DNA of 64,000 nucleotides from NCBI RefSeq assembly GCF_031755915.1, contig NC_083386.1, positions 20,507,001 to 20,571,000 of the forward strand, given 5' to 3'. Made by a program: the position numbers and the translations under genes. The DNA is from Ziziphus jujuba. Taxonomy: Eukaryota > Streptophyta > Magnoliopsida > Rosales > Rhamnaceae. Below are positions 1-11,580 of the stretch, one piece after another. The notes under the pieces are model-generated. The model worked only from the letters and a program-made list of their open reading frames with translations, was not told the DNA's origin and did no database searches. Positions within the stretch are counted from its first letter, which is position 1. Each line of letters starts with the position of its first letter.

Positions 1-2
1 CG

Positions 3-1041
3 CACTTTATTAATTGTCATAAAACAGATGATGCATCCTATGCTGCTAACATGTTATTCAGAGAAATTTTTAGATTGCATGGTAAGCGTAGGACAATAGT
101 TTTTGATAGAGATGCAAAATTCCTAAGTCATTTTCGGAAAACTTTATGGGCTAAACTTTGTACTAAGTTGTTGTTTTCTACTACTTGTCATCCTTAAATT
201 GATGGTCAAACAGAAGTAGAAAATATGACTTTGTCTACCTTGTTAAGAGCTTTAATTAATAAAAACATTAAAACTAGGGAAGAGTGCTTACAACATATAG
301 AGTTTGCATACAATAGGACTATTCATTCAACTACTAATGTTTTACCTTTTGAACTTATTTATGGTTTTAATTCTTTAACTCCATTAGATTTATCACCATT
401 ACCTTTAATTGAAAAAGCTAGTGGAGATGGGAAGAAGAAAGCTGAAGTGGTCAAGCTTCTACATGAGAAGGCAAGTACTAACGTAAAGAGGAAGACAGAG
501 CAAAATGTAAAACAAGCCAACAAAGGAAGAAAGAAGGTTGTCTTTGAGCCTGGAGATTGGGTATGGTTGCACCTTAAAAATGAGACGTTTCCTGAGCAAA
601 GGAAATCAAAACTTGTGCCAAGAGGAGATGGACCATTCCAAGTATTGCAGACGATTGGAGACAATGCTTATGCTAGATCTTTCAGATGAGTATAACATTA
701 GTGTTACTTTTAATGTATCTGACTTAACCCGTTTTGATGCAAGAGATGATTTGAGGACAAATCATCTTCAAGAGAAGGGAAATGATGAGGATCATCATGG
801 GAGCAATCAAAGATGGAGTTCTAAGCCATTGGAGTTACCAACTGGACTAATTACTAGAGCTCATGTAAAGAGGTTTAAAGAAGCATTGAATTGTCTTATC
901 TCGGAGGTGCTTATCAATCAAGAATGCAAGAATTTTGCTAAGGAAGAATCAAAATTAGTAACAATATTGAGTATTGAAGGCTACGAATATGAAAGCTTGA
1001 AGGAAAACAATATTAGAGGCAATTTGGTAATTTTTCAATAG
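3..1041 (+). pseudogene. Ty3-gypsy integrase 3' remnant
   Basis: C-terminal part of a Ty3-gypsy pol polyprotein; integrase normally inserts the element cDNA into the chromosome. In the frame starting at base 3 the translation shows the integrase core signatures [21 protein letters not shown] and, after a stop, IDGQTEVEN, then EFAYNRTIHSTTN and the tail motif LVPRGDGPFQVL. It is broken: a TAA at 195-197 sits where the family has Gln in CHPQ(T)DGQTE, and a small indel near 671 moves the remainder (DLSDEYNISVTFNVSDL) to another frame, which stops at 1041. The upstream part of the element lies outside the window. The tail closely resembles that of the gypsy element at 39918-45793, so the two are related. 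Family assignment is by recognition. Confidence 0.9.
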
Positions 1042-1750
1042 CATGATGATGTGGCACTTTAATGACATGGCATCTTTGGACATGTGGCATGATATGTGAC
1101 ATCAAAGTGGCTGTCCAATATGGCTTGAAAAGAAAGAAATAAGATTGTTTCCTTTTTAGGCCAATTAGGTGTCTTACTTAATCACCAAGTTTTATTATTT
1201 TAGTCTTATTTTGATTTTGGAAAACCTTTAATTTTATTATGTTTTTAATTATTTTTGGTTGGAAAATTAATTAGTTTCCTAATCTTAAATTGTTATGTAA
1301 TTAGTCACTTTCTTAAGCTATACAGGAGTTGACTAGTCAAGTTTAAATTAGAAAATAAGTTAGAATTTAAGGTTTTAGGTTTAGGAAGGTATTTTGGATG
1401 AATTTTTTTTTATTATTTTTGCATGTATTTTTGCCTATAAAAAGGCTTCAATTTTATTAATACAATAACTTTTGATCTTTAGCAAAATTTAATACTTGTG
1501 AGAGTTATCAATTTCATTAATACAATAATTTTTGATCTTTACCAAAATTTAATACTTGTGAGAGTTAAACATTTTGGTTCTCTAACAACTATCCTTTGAA
1601 CTTTTCTAATTTGAGAATTAAAGTTCAATTCTTGAGTTATCAATTGGGTAAATCTGCAGCCCTTTTGTGGCATCATTCATTCTACTAGAACTTGAATCAA
1701 TTAGATGATCGCACATTAGTTTGTACGAATCTAGGTTGGATTGCTTAGGA
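1042..1750 (+). repeat. probable 3' LTR region of the gypsy remnant
   Basis: Non-coding AT-rich stretch directly after the gypsy pol remnant, where a 3' LTR is expected. A TATA-like box (TATAAAAA, 1436-1443) precedes the 60-bp duplicated block. No second LTR copy is in the window, so the exact boundaries are inferred; the right limit is set by the first recognisable copia coding sequence at about 1750. It could instead be other non-coding element DNA. Confidence 0.45.
1450..1569. repeat. 60-bp tandem duplication
   Basis: Two adjacent 60-bp copies (1450-1509 and 1510-1569) that share almost every base, including TAATACAATAA, TTTTGATCTTTA and AATACTTGTGAGAGTT. They lie just downstream of the TATA-like box of the putative LTR, probably in its transcribed R region. 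Confidence 0.85.
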
Positions 1751-4486
1751 TCATATCAGTAAAGATGATTCTAATGGTTTCCATCTTTGCTGTGGGTGCA
1801 AATGTCTTCCCATAGTCAACTTCAGCTTATTGTGCATAACCCTTGACCACTGACCTTGCCTTGTATTTACAAATGGTGCCATCCCAATTGTAGTTAGTTT
1901 TAAAGATCTATTTGACACTAATTGCTTTCTTGCTTTTTGATTTAGTGATCAAGGACCAAGTCTCATTATTCTCAATCATCTCTATTTTCATATCCATTGC
2001 TTTTTTCCACTCTTTTTTCATTAAGGCTTGTTGCACACATGTAGGGTCACTAAGTGCAACAATACATCTCCATATATCTCGAACAAAGATCTCTCACTTC
2101 AACATTATCACCAACTTCCAAATTGGCTCTAATGATTTTTTGGAGTAGATCATCATCCTCCTCATTGTCTTCATCATTATTGTTTTCAACGTTTCTTTCT
2201 TCATTTTCTTCTTCAATCGTGGTTCATCCTCATTCACTAATAGCACTTCCTTACTCCAATCCCATTTAGCATTCTCATCAATCTTTACATCTCTAGTTAT
2301 CTCAAGCTTTTTGGCCTCTAAATTAGAGACACTAAAATCTTTAGTATCCTCACTATATCCCATAAAAACACCAACATTGGCTTTTTTGTCAAATTTATTT
2401 CTTATGTGTGAGTGAACATGGAGAAAACACACACTACCAAATACTTTAACATTCTCCAAAGATGGTTTCTCTCCAAATCATAACTCATAGGGTGTCTTGT
2501 CTTTAATGGATTTGGTGAAGCATCAGTTTTGAATGTAGATACTAGTATAGATAACCTTGGCCCAAAATTTTTTTGGCATGTTCTTTTCATGTATCATACA
2601 CCTAGCCATCTACATCAATGTCATATTCTTCCTCTCACATACATCATTTTGTTGTGGTGTGTATAGTACGGTAAATTGATGAATTATACCACTTTCTTTA
2701 CAAAATTCCTCTAGAGATAGGCTAGTGTACTCACCACCATTATCGATTCTCAAACGCTTCAAAATGGACTTTGATTTTCAATCAACTTCTTGAATTCCAT
2801 AAATTTTTCTAGAACTTGTGACTTGTGTGTGAGAAAATAAACCCAACACATCCTAGAATAGTCATCAATAAAGGTGAGAAAGTATCTACAACCACTCAAG
2901 AAAGACATACTCATAGGATCACACACATCTAAATGAACAAGTTTTAACTTCTCCTTGGCTCTCCATGCACCGATTTTAAGAAATGGCAACCTAGTGGATT
3001 TTCCAACTTGACAAACTTCACACACATTTTTAACATCATCAATCAAAGGCATATCATTCACCAAAGCATTTGTATTCTTCATTGTACCATAACTAGAATG
3101 ACCAAGCCTTTTATACCAAAGTTGAGAAATGGATTCGACTTTCCCTTTCAAAGCCTGTTCACTATCTAGTAAATTCAATCTATAGCTTTTATCTTTCAAA
3201 GCAACTTTAAACACCTTATTTCCAAAAGTATCCAAAATCAAACAACCAACATAACCAAAGTTCAAAACATATCCCTTTTCAACCAATTGTGCAACACTCA
3301 ACAAGTTTTCACACAATGAAGGCATATATAGAACATTTTGGATAAGTTTTATACCTTTATTGATATTCAATGAGATGTCTCTTCTTCCCTCTACATTAAT
3401 GAAGCTTTCATTCCCAATCTTCACTTTTATATTGTAGGATCAATCAACCTCAACAAAGTTGGATTCTTCAAAAGACATGTGGTCTGAGCAACCACTATCT
3501 ACCAACCAACCAAGATCACTGCTTGTAGCTTTAAGACATGTAGCCATAAATAAGATCTAGACCTCGTCATTCATAACATTTACTTGTTGCCGTCATTGCT
3601 TGCATACTATGCCAACATGTCCTCTTTGACCATATTTGTTACAAGTTGTATCCGGTCTCTAAAAGCAGTTGTTTGGTGCATGTTTATGCTTCTTACAATG
3701 GGATCATGACAGATAACCCCTACAATTTTATTGTTGTACTCCTTGTTGTTGCTGGAAATGTTGTTATTGTTGTTGTAATCTCCATAACCGATTCATCCTT
3801 TGTTCTTGTTCTAGTTCTTTTTATTCTTCTTTTTGTTTTGACTGAACATAAAAGTACTTTCCAATGACTTCTCATTTCTTATGGTTTTTCTTTGTTCGGT
3901 TGCTTGGAGAGCATTGATAGGCTCACTCAAAGCAATCTCTCTAAGATTTCTTGATTCCTTAAAGGAAGAAATCTTAGCTTCAAACTTTTTGAGTAAGCGC
4001 ATCAATACTTTCTCTACAACCTTTTGGTCGGTCAATGGCTCTCTAAGGACTCTAATTTAGTTCACAACCTTTAGTAGTCTATCTGTGAAGTCCTTAACCT
4101 ACTCATGTTCTTGCATTATCATTTTTTAAAACTCTCTTCTTAAGTTTAAAACTTGCATTTGTCTAGTCCTAGTGTTTCTTTGAAATTCTTCTTGCAACTT
4201 TAACCAAACTGCTCTAGCACTTGTACAAGACATGATTTTAGTGAAGATAGGGCCACAAAAAATGAAAGGCTATCAAGGCCTTAAATCCTTTAGCTATCTT
4301 GGCCTCATGTGCAAGTCTTTGTGCTTGTGTGGCATTTGCTATCAACTCTTCAACTTCATAACCTTCTTCCATCACATCCCAAAGTCCAAAGGCTTGTAGG
4401 TATGCTTTCATATTTATGCTCCAAATGGAGTATTTTTGACCCTCAAATTTTGGTGAAGTGGGTGGTGCAAAACTCTAAGAAGCCAT
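1750..4486 (-). pseudogene. Ty1-copia gag-pol remnant, truncated in RT
   Basis: Copia polyprotein read right to left. Gag begins at ATG 4486 but the fourth codon is a stop (4475-4477), followed by SFAPPTSPKFEGQKYSIW, a typical copia Gag start. A zinc knuckle at 3602-3643 reads CNKYGQRGHVGIVC; the second Cys of the CCHC pattern is replaced by Tyr. A GAG-pre-integrase and integrase block follows (3424-2759) with LWYKRLGHSS, C-x2-C in CEVCQVG, HLDVCDPM and FIDDYSRMCWVYF. Next comes VFGSVCFLHV...GVFMGYS (about 2460-2360). The last recognisable part is the start of reverse transcriptase, YNWDGTICKYKARSVVKGYAQ-like, at about 1890-1800. Most RT and all RNase H are missing; the element stops at the junction with the gypsy LTR-like DNA. 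Several frameshifts separate the blocks, so it cannot be functional. Confidence 0.9.
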
Positions 4487-4661
4487 GATACAAAATCGGA
4501 TTTTGAAGATAGTGACTCTCGGGTTGGATTTTTAGTGAGTTTTCTAGCTAGATTTTTGTACCACTTCAAACCAAAAATGAAAGGAATAAAATGGGGGGTT
4601 TCTCTCACTAGAAAATAGGCTAGATAGAAAGCTCACAAAGTTTCTCAATGGTTCAAACAAA

Positions 4662-4673
4662 GCTCTGATACTA
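4662..4673 (-). other. primer-binding site (initiator Met-tRNA type)
   Basis: On the minus strand the bases read TAGTATCAGAGC, one mismatch from the usual plant TGGTATCAGAGC, which pairs with the 3' end of initiator tRNA-Met and primes minus-strand cDNA. It lies between the copia Gag start (4486) and the LTR, as expected for a 5' LTR on the right. Confidence 0.75.
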
Positions 4674-4676
4674 TTT

Positions 4677-5519
4677 TGGAGTTTGGTGTGGTTTCGGGTT
4701 CACTTGGCTGTATACAAGGTATTAGTCTTGTGCACAACCTTTAATCCAATTTTCGATTTGGTATTTAGGTGATTTTTGTGTTTGTTTGTGGTATGGTGAT
4801 ATTGAGGTTTATTAGGGTTTTTACTTGGAAGTAAGAAGAAGAAGATGGAGAAGAAGAGAAGATGCTAAAGTAGACCATACATACTAGATAGCTCAATAAT
4901 TATATTTTTCATTTCATTGTTGTATTATATTGGTACAAAACTTAGTTCACATATATGAAGTATGTGTGAGACCAAATAAAATCTTTAAAGCTCAAAATAT
5001 ACAAATTTCCCACCCAATAACTTGATAACAAAATATTCAAATACCAGTTGCACATGTAAAGGTATAAAGATGGTGAAAGTTGGTGAGATTTTGAATTTCA
5101 AAAATTATCTCCTTCCAAATCGGGTAAAGCTCATTTGACAAGGTGGAAAGCTGTGATATCTTCATCCAAATTGCTTGAATTTTGACATGTGACTTGTTGA
5201 AATATTGAAGGTGAAATTTAGAAAAGAGGAAGTCCAAAAGAATTGGGTAGGGCCTTCAGTTCATCTCAAACCCATAGGCCATAACTGTTGAAAATCTCAG
5301 TAGTTATGTCAATTTACAACTTGCATATCTTGGGCTTTCCAAGTCATTCTTGAGTCATTCTTTTTACTATATTTTTCTTTACAAGTTCGTTACAATATTT
5401 CAAAAATTCATAACGTGGTTCAAATAACACAATACGCTAGGCCCCACAATGGACCTATATTGCTGGAAATACAATTTCCAGCACATAGCCATTTTACAAG
5501 TAAATAGCAATACTCAACA
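4677..5519 (-). repeat. copia 5' LTR (minus orientation)
   Basis: Non-coding segment between the primer-binding site and flanking DNA. On the minus strand it starts TGTTGAGTATTG (at 5519) and ends CCAAACTCCA just before the primer-binding site. The 3' portion has the CT-rich leader and many AAACC/ACCCT-type words usual in plant LTR R-U5. It carries a perfect hairpin near its start (5461-5483). No second copy exists in the window because the element is truncated, so the outer boundary is inferred; the flanking A run is not diagnostic as a target duplication. Confidence 0.6.
5461..5483. repeat. perfect 10-bp inverted repeat, 3-nt loop
   Basis: TGCTGGAAAT, spacer ACA, ATTTCCAGCA: a perfect hairpin-forming palindrome near the start of the copia LTR. 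A related sequence (TGCTGGA...TTCCAGCA) occurs inside the solo LTR at 49174-49196. Confidence 0.9.
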
Positions 5520-6462
5520 AAAAAGGACAATTCCTAATATAGATACAACAATACTTAGGCAATCAAAAGACATTAAAAAGAGGATAAAATATAGATATAA
5601 ATATCACTTTAAGACATTCAACAAAACATTTCTTGTGAAAAAAGAAAGAGGGTATAAACCTTGATAAACTTTGGCTTGCACAAGATGACAAAATTACCAC
5701 ATTTTCAACACATTTAACGTACAAGTAAGTCTTCTAAAGTCCCCCCCCCCCCCCCCCCCCCCTCCTTTTTTTTTTCAAATCCGTTTCTAGAGGATTAATT
5801 TTTTAGTGTTTGGCTAGAAGTGAAAATTTTGGGCTATATAAACAATTAAATTTATTGGTGTTGGGTAAAAAAAAAATTGTTTGTAATAAAATATATAAAA
5901 CCAAAAAAATCTCCAAATAATATATTTTTTAAAATGAGCCACTTTCCACTCTACTTTTTCAAAATTATTGGGATCCAACCTCTAAAATTAGCCGAATTTT
6001 TGGAAATTTCACATTTCAAAGGAATTATTAAGTTTGATATTTCAAATGGGACCTCAGATTTTTTTTTTTTTTTTTTTTTTGTTGTATGATTCTTGGAAAA
6101 ATTATTTTTCTATTATTTGAATAGTGTTTATTTTGAGGGAATGAGGCCACAGTAAAAAATAATTATAATTTTTGGAAAATTAGTGGCAAACTAAATTTTT
6201 TAAGATAGGTTTTAAACTGAAGAAATATATTTATATAATCTCATATTATCTTTATGTTTAAAAGGTGCAACTGTATGCGTTTTTCCATAACACATTCTAA
6301 ACATTAAGCAAACTTCTACAGTAAAAACTAATTTGTGAGAAACTGGATTCAAAGATAATAAATCCGTGAAACCAATTCCTACCAAAGGTTACCACAAACC
6401 AAACTTCCCAAATCTTAATAGAAACTATATTTTTATTTGAGAGATGAGATTAAGCTCTCTAG
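5520..6462. other. AT-rich spacer with poly(C) and poly(T) runs
   Basis: No supportable gene. It holds a homopolymer of 22 C at 5741-5762 followed by a T run, and a second long T run at about 6060-6080. The right end is the 3' flank of the receptor kinase gene, whose stop codon lies at 6463-6465. Confidence 0.7.
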
Positions 6463-9400
6463 CTAGGCAACTTTGTTTCCAAGAAGTAAGTCTCTCAACA
6501 AGCATAACTCTGTGACAACATTTTTAATCTCCATCCTCTCTCTTGGATTCTCTGCAGAACATGCAACTCCAATCCCAGCAATGGAAATCAAACACTCCTG
6601 AACTCGTTTTGTATTTGCGGTTCCACATTCTTCTGCTTGAAGAAGAGCAGGATCCAAAACTTGTTCTACTCTTGTAGGCAATGCCATCAAAAACAAGTTG
6701 TGAAGATTCAATCCATTTTTAAACATGTCATCGGTGGGTCTCTTTCCTGCAAGCATCTCTAGCAATAGAATTCCATAGCTGTACACATCTCCATATGTTG
6801 ACACCTCACTTCCCATACCATACTCTGTACATTACGCATAAAGTATTTACGAACTTTGAACAGTGCTAAATACTTAAATTTTTAAATCAATCAATATATA
6901 GGAGCTTTGAAAATTTTGTGGTTATGATCCTCCTCTTTTAATAGTATGTAAACTGGAAAACAATATAACAGTTCAGGAACAACACAAGGGATTTTGCAAC
7001 TGGGAAAACAATGCATAAAATAATACTATTTAGGGGAAAGATATTGTTATCCTAAGTGTTTTTTTCTTCTTTTTTGTATTGTTGTTTTATTTTAATTATT
7101 TTTTTCCTTTCGGTTCCAAATTATTTTAGATCAAATTTGACTTCTTCAATATCAAAAAAATTAATTAAACTTCTAATAACTCCTATTCCAATGGGAAATT
7201 TATCTTCTATTAAGTCCCCATTCTTGTCTCAAGATCTAATTTATTTAAAACACAATTACTTTTCATGTGCTAATTTTTTTATTATATCTCCTCGCTACAA
7301 GTATTTGAATTAGGTAACATTATATTGACGGTAGTCAGTAGAACCTGAATGAGACAGCATAAAAAAATGGAACTTATATATATATATATATATATTCCTT
7401 TTTTATCTACCGTACGTGATTGCTCAAGCGACTAAAATGAAAAAATAAAAAATAAAAAATGTAAAACTTTAGTGCAGTTCACATGAGCTAGTTGACGAAA
7501 AAACAAAAACAAAAAAAATAAATAAATAAATGTGTACACCTTATCTATATGCAATTAATGCTCTAGATTATTAACCCCAAAAAAAAAAAATTAATGCTTT
7601 AGATTATTTAATTCCACCTACTATTATGAACGAGTGTTTTTTTTTTTTTTTTTTAATCTTTATATACGAAGAAAATAGACTTTATTGCCAAAATAAATAA
7701 ATAAATAAATAAATAAACATTGAAGTAAACAATAGGTTATAGATTACCCGGCGCAACGTAGCCGATAGATCCGTTTATTCCAACAGACTTGCTCTGAAAC
7801 GAAGAAAACACACGGGAAGGGTCTGAAAGAAACCGTGCTAGTCCAAAATCTCCAACACAAGCAACCATTTCATTGTCCAAAAGAATGTTACTCGGCTTCA
7901 AATCACAATGGACGATCGAAAAATGACACTGATTATGCAAATAATCTAAAGCACTAGCCACATCTATGGCAATATTTATCCTCTGAATAATATTCAAGTG
8001 CCTCTGCTCTTGTCCCAACTCTGTATGTAGCCACTCATCTAGACTTCCATTAGGCATAAATTCATAAACCAAAGCTTTGAAATCATTTCCATGATAATCT
8101 ATACTTGAACATGCAGTTACAAGTTTCACAAGATTTCGATGCCTAATGCCTCTTAGAGCTTCACATTCCGCTATAAAGCTTTTGCAAGCTTTAGAACTTT
8201 CCAGGTTGAGTACCTTTATTGCAACTGTTCTTTCTTCCATATCTAGTACTCCTCTGTACACTGACCCGAAACTTCCAGCTCCAATCACATTTGTAGAAGA
8301 AAACCCATTCGTTGCTTTAAGGAGATCACCATATGAAACTTTCAACGTTGAAATCGTCATTGGTGATCCAAAAGTTGAGTTATTATTTGTTTCTGATTTT
8401 GACCGCCGTCGTCCATGAAGCAAAAGGTAGAGAATTAAACTTACTAAAAGTAGTCCAGAAGAAATTGAGAAGGATATAATTAACTTCAACTTGAGAGATA
8501 GCACTTTCTTTTTGTTAGACTGATCAGATTTGCATCTGGGCAAGTTCAATTCCGGTATACCTCCACAGAGCTTTGTGTTTCCAATGATGGAAAGTGCACT
8601 TTCGTTGTTGAAAACTCCTTCAACTGGTATTTCACCTTCAAAGTCATTGAATGATAAATTTAACTTGGTCAAGAAGCGAAAACCTTCCAAAAATTTTGGT
8701 ACTTCTCCAGATAAGTTGTTTCCGGCAAGGTTTATTTCTGCAATTCCTCTCAATGAACTTAAAGTTTGTGGGATGTTTCCTTGCAATGAATTTCCCTGCA
8801 AGTACAAATATACCAAAATTGTGCAACTACCAAGTTCTTGAGGAATTTCACCAGATAACTTATTTTCAGAAATGTTCAGATGGCCTAGATTTACCAATTT
8901 ACCCACATCCCCGTGAATTGAACCCGTCAAATTGTTTGTAGATAAATCCAAAATCAAGGATAAAGATGACAAACCAATCACTTCTTTGGGTATGGAACCG
9001 CTAAGATTGTTGCTTGAAAGATTCATTGCCACCAAATCTCTGCATCTTCCAAGGCTTGATGGTATGCTTCCATGTAAGTTGTTTGAGGATAGAGATAATA
9101 GAATCAAAGAAGTTAAATTTCCCAGAGAAGATGGAATAGTACCTGAAAGTTTATTGGCATGAAGTAAAAGTTCTTTCAGCTTTTGGAGTTTACCTATGGA
9201 GCTGGGAATAAGACCAGTCAGTTGGTTTGTCCCCAACACTAACTGCTCCAAGTTGATAAGATTTCCAATCCCACTTGGAATGCTTCCACTTATCTGATTC
9301 TCGTCAAACATGATCACCCACATATTTGTTGACAAGTTGCTAACAGATTCGGGAAAGGCTCCGCCAAAATTGTTGTGATTGATCTCTAACATTTCTAAAC

Positions 9401-10430
9401 TTGTGCAGTTGACAAGAGAAGAAACAAATTCCAAGTCACCAGCCTCACCATATCCCAGATTATTTCCTTGAATTCCCAGAAAATACAAATTGGACAAATC
9501 TGCAAAACTAGGCACTTTTCCGACGAAGTTGTTTAGTGAGATTTCAAAATATGTAAGTTTCGAAGCATTGGAGATGGAAACAGGAATTTGTCCATTGAAC
9601 TGGTTGGTATGGAACAGAAGATTTTCGAGATTTGGAAGAGTATGACCCATATTAGGAGGAAGAGTTCCATGAAGGTTGTTCATATGTACATAAAAGTTTG
9701 TAATAGAAGAGAGATTGTATATGGAAGGAGGCAGAGTACCGCTCAGATTACATGAACCAAGCCCAAGATGTGCTAAACTCTTCAACTGACCAAAGCTATC
9801 CGGAATACTACCAAGAAAATAATTATGTCCTGCAGACAATACCTCTAGAGAAGAAAGGTTTCCATAAGAAGATGGTATTTTTCCAATCAAACTGTTTGAG
9901 CTTAAATAAAGTACCTCAAGCTTGGATAATAAGGATAAATCTTCTGGAAGTTTACCAGTAAGCTTGTTATGTCCAAGACTGAGATCTTGAAGACTAGAAC
10001 AACGTGATATGTTGACCGGAATTTCCCCACTCAAGGAATTGTTTTGGAGGTGAAGAATTTGCAGCCGGGAAAGACGGCCAATCTCTGGAGGGATGTAGTT
10101 GAAAATGCTATTGTTTTCGAGGTGTAATTCCCTAAGGAAGCTCAAATTTCCAATGTGGGGAGAGAGATGACCTTTCAGCTTGAATGATTGGAGGTCCAAC
10201 TTGGTAACTCTCTGGTGCTTTGGACTACAAGTAATGCCAGCCCACTCACAGAAATGCAGAGAACCATTCCAGGAGCTTAGAATTCCAAGAGGGTCGTCAA
10301 TTATTTGAGCCTTAAAGACAAGCAATGACATCCTATCCGTTTCATTATTTCCTCCAAGTACTAGGAAGAGCCAAGTCATGAAGATAAGGATTTGCACAGA
10401 AAATGACCTAAGTTTGCTTATATTTTTCAT
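6463..10430 (-). CDS. LRR receptor-like kinase, LRR-XII type, non-RD
   Basis: Plasma-membrane receptor kinase; relatives (FLS2, EFR, Xa21) sense microbial peptides. Two exons, 10430-7748 and 6824-6463, split by a 923-bp GT-AG phase-1 intron that interrupts the Glu codon of the APE motif (GTT GCG CCG G / AG TAT GGT). Spliced length is 3045 nt, 1014 residues, normal for the family. Residues 1-26 look like a signal peptide; the N-cap has C61 and C68; about 22 LxxLxLxxNxLxGxIP repeats cover 73-605; the C-cap Cys pair is C622/C633; TM about 648-671. The kinase shows GAGSFG (717-722), VAIK (K739), HCDLKPSN (841-848), DFG (861-863), then DVYSYGILLLEM. Cys precedes the catalytic Asp, so it is a non-RD kinase. 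No stop or frameshift interrupts it. The ATG at 10430 is chosen because it precedes the hydrophobic signal segment. Ligand unknown. Confidence 0.95.
6825..7747 (-). other. intron of the receptor kinase gene
   Basis: Starts GTAATC (7747 downwards) and ends TGTACAG (6825). Joining the exons restores VAPEYGMGSEVSTYGDVY, which supports both splice sites. The intron is AT-rich and includes a TA microsatellite (7375-7395), a T run near 7640 and an AAAT-type repeat (about 7691-7718). No mobile element was recognised inside it. A single intron at this kinase position is characteristic of LRR-XII genes. Confidence 0.92.
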
Positions 10431-11435
10431 GCTAGGCAGCTTTATAATTCGAAATTTTGTGAAAAATTTTGATTCATTGGCTATGAATCTGTGATGGGTG
10501 TGTTAAGCAAAAGAATGAGTGATTTATGACGTTATATACAGAAAAATACAACGTTATGTATGGAAACGTGAATGGTGAGTGCGTACATTCAGCGGAAGGC
10601 ATTGAATATAGCTGTCATTATAGAAGGTTGAACATCAGGTTGCTTTATTAAATCTTTAAGGTATCTTTCTAGAAAGGCTAGCAATTAATTCAAGTATTGA
10701 CTTTGTTTGGAATTGAAAGAGTGTTCAGACCAAAAACCGTATGGTATAATTATTTTATTATATGATGCGGAATAAAATATAATCGAACTACCCAAAGCAA
10801 AATTATAATTCAGTAGGAAAGCAACCAAAAGGAAAAAAAGAAAAAAAAAGAAAAAAAAAAAAAGGAAGAATCCACATATTTAAAAAGTCAAACAAGAACA
10901 TGCCTTTCCTTAAATAGGACCCTTTATATGCTAGAAGATAAGAATTATATATACATATATTGGTGGAAAAGAAGATAAGAACTTATTGGTTAATAGTTTT
11001 TCGGTTTTTATCTTTATTTCTTTGTTATTCCTAAATGTCGTCTCATTTTGGACGACGTTAATACAAGTTGCTTGATTTAGGTTTATATATGGAATAATAT
11101 TACAAGCACCATTTAGTCTAGATATGTTAATTAAAAGTATACATATTATTATTTGATTGAGTTATATTTATTAACACTTATTCTTTTAAAGATTTACTTA
11201 TCAATTTTTAGGTTACATTAATATATTAATCAATCAAATTGTAATATGTATACTATTAGTAAGTATATTGATATACTAGGTGGTACCTATAGTATTATTT
11301 TTACATACCTATGTATATTTATTAACATTATGATCTTATGTTGTTGGGACTATATACAAATTTTATTTTTATACTAGCTGGTTTTGGCTATTATTGATTT
11401 TCGTTACTCTTGGACATGATTTTATTTTCAACAAG
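10431..11435. other. 5' flank of receptor kinase, no further gene
   Basis: Apart from the TATA candidate, this is AT-rich spacer with a purine run (about 10820-10865). I see no coding region, RNA gene or mobile-element end. Confidence 0.6.
10532..10538 (-). promoter_or_regulatory. candidate TATA box of the receptor kinase gene
   Basis: Minus-strand TATATAA within CTGTATATAACG, about 100 bp upstream of the ATG at 10430, a usual distance for a plant TATA box with a short leader. No transcript evidence is available. Confidence 0.35.
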
Positions 11436-11580
11436 GTGTGTATTTATTAGTGGTCGAGGTCGCAGCCGAGCTGGCAAGTGCCATGCTCCCTTACTTAACC
11501 CTACCTAGGTTTGAACTTGTGGTAGAGTGACAATGCCGATAATTACCCAAAAAAAATTAAAAAAAAAGTGTGTATTTATT
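11436..11580. repeat. target-site duplication pair of the SINE
   Basis: The outermost 13 bases on each side (11436-11448; 11568-11580) are identical, GTGTGTATTTATT. They mark the insertion site exactly. Confidence 0.9.
11449..11567 (+). mobile_element. tRNA-derived SINE with 13-bp target duplication
   Basis: A 119-bp body is flanked by perfect 13-bp direct repeats GTGTGTATTTATT (11436-11448 and 11568-11580). The body has a Pol III A-box-like GCTGGCAAGTG and a B-box-like GGTTTGAACTT about 38 nt later, and ends in an A-rich tail (11549-11567). This is the standard anatomy of a plant tRNA-derived SINE inserted by LINE machinery. It is short compared with many plant SINEs, so it may belong to a short family or be internally reduced. 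Confidence 0.85.

Noticed and set aside
8146..9162. Plus-strand open frames of 60-103 codons inside the receptor kinase gene
   Set aside because: They are antisense shadows of the LRR and kinase coding sequence; they show no domain and no support of their own.
11449..11567. A functional tRNA gene
   Set aside because: A- and B-box-like words are present, but a tRNA cloverleaf cannot be drawn and the poly(A) tail with target duplication shows a SINE.
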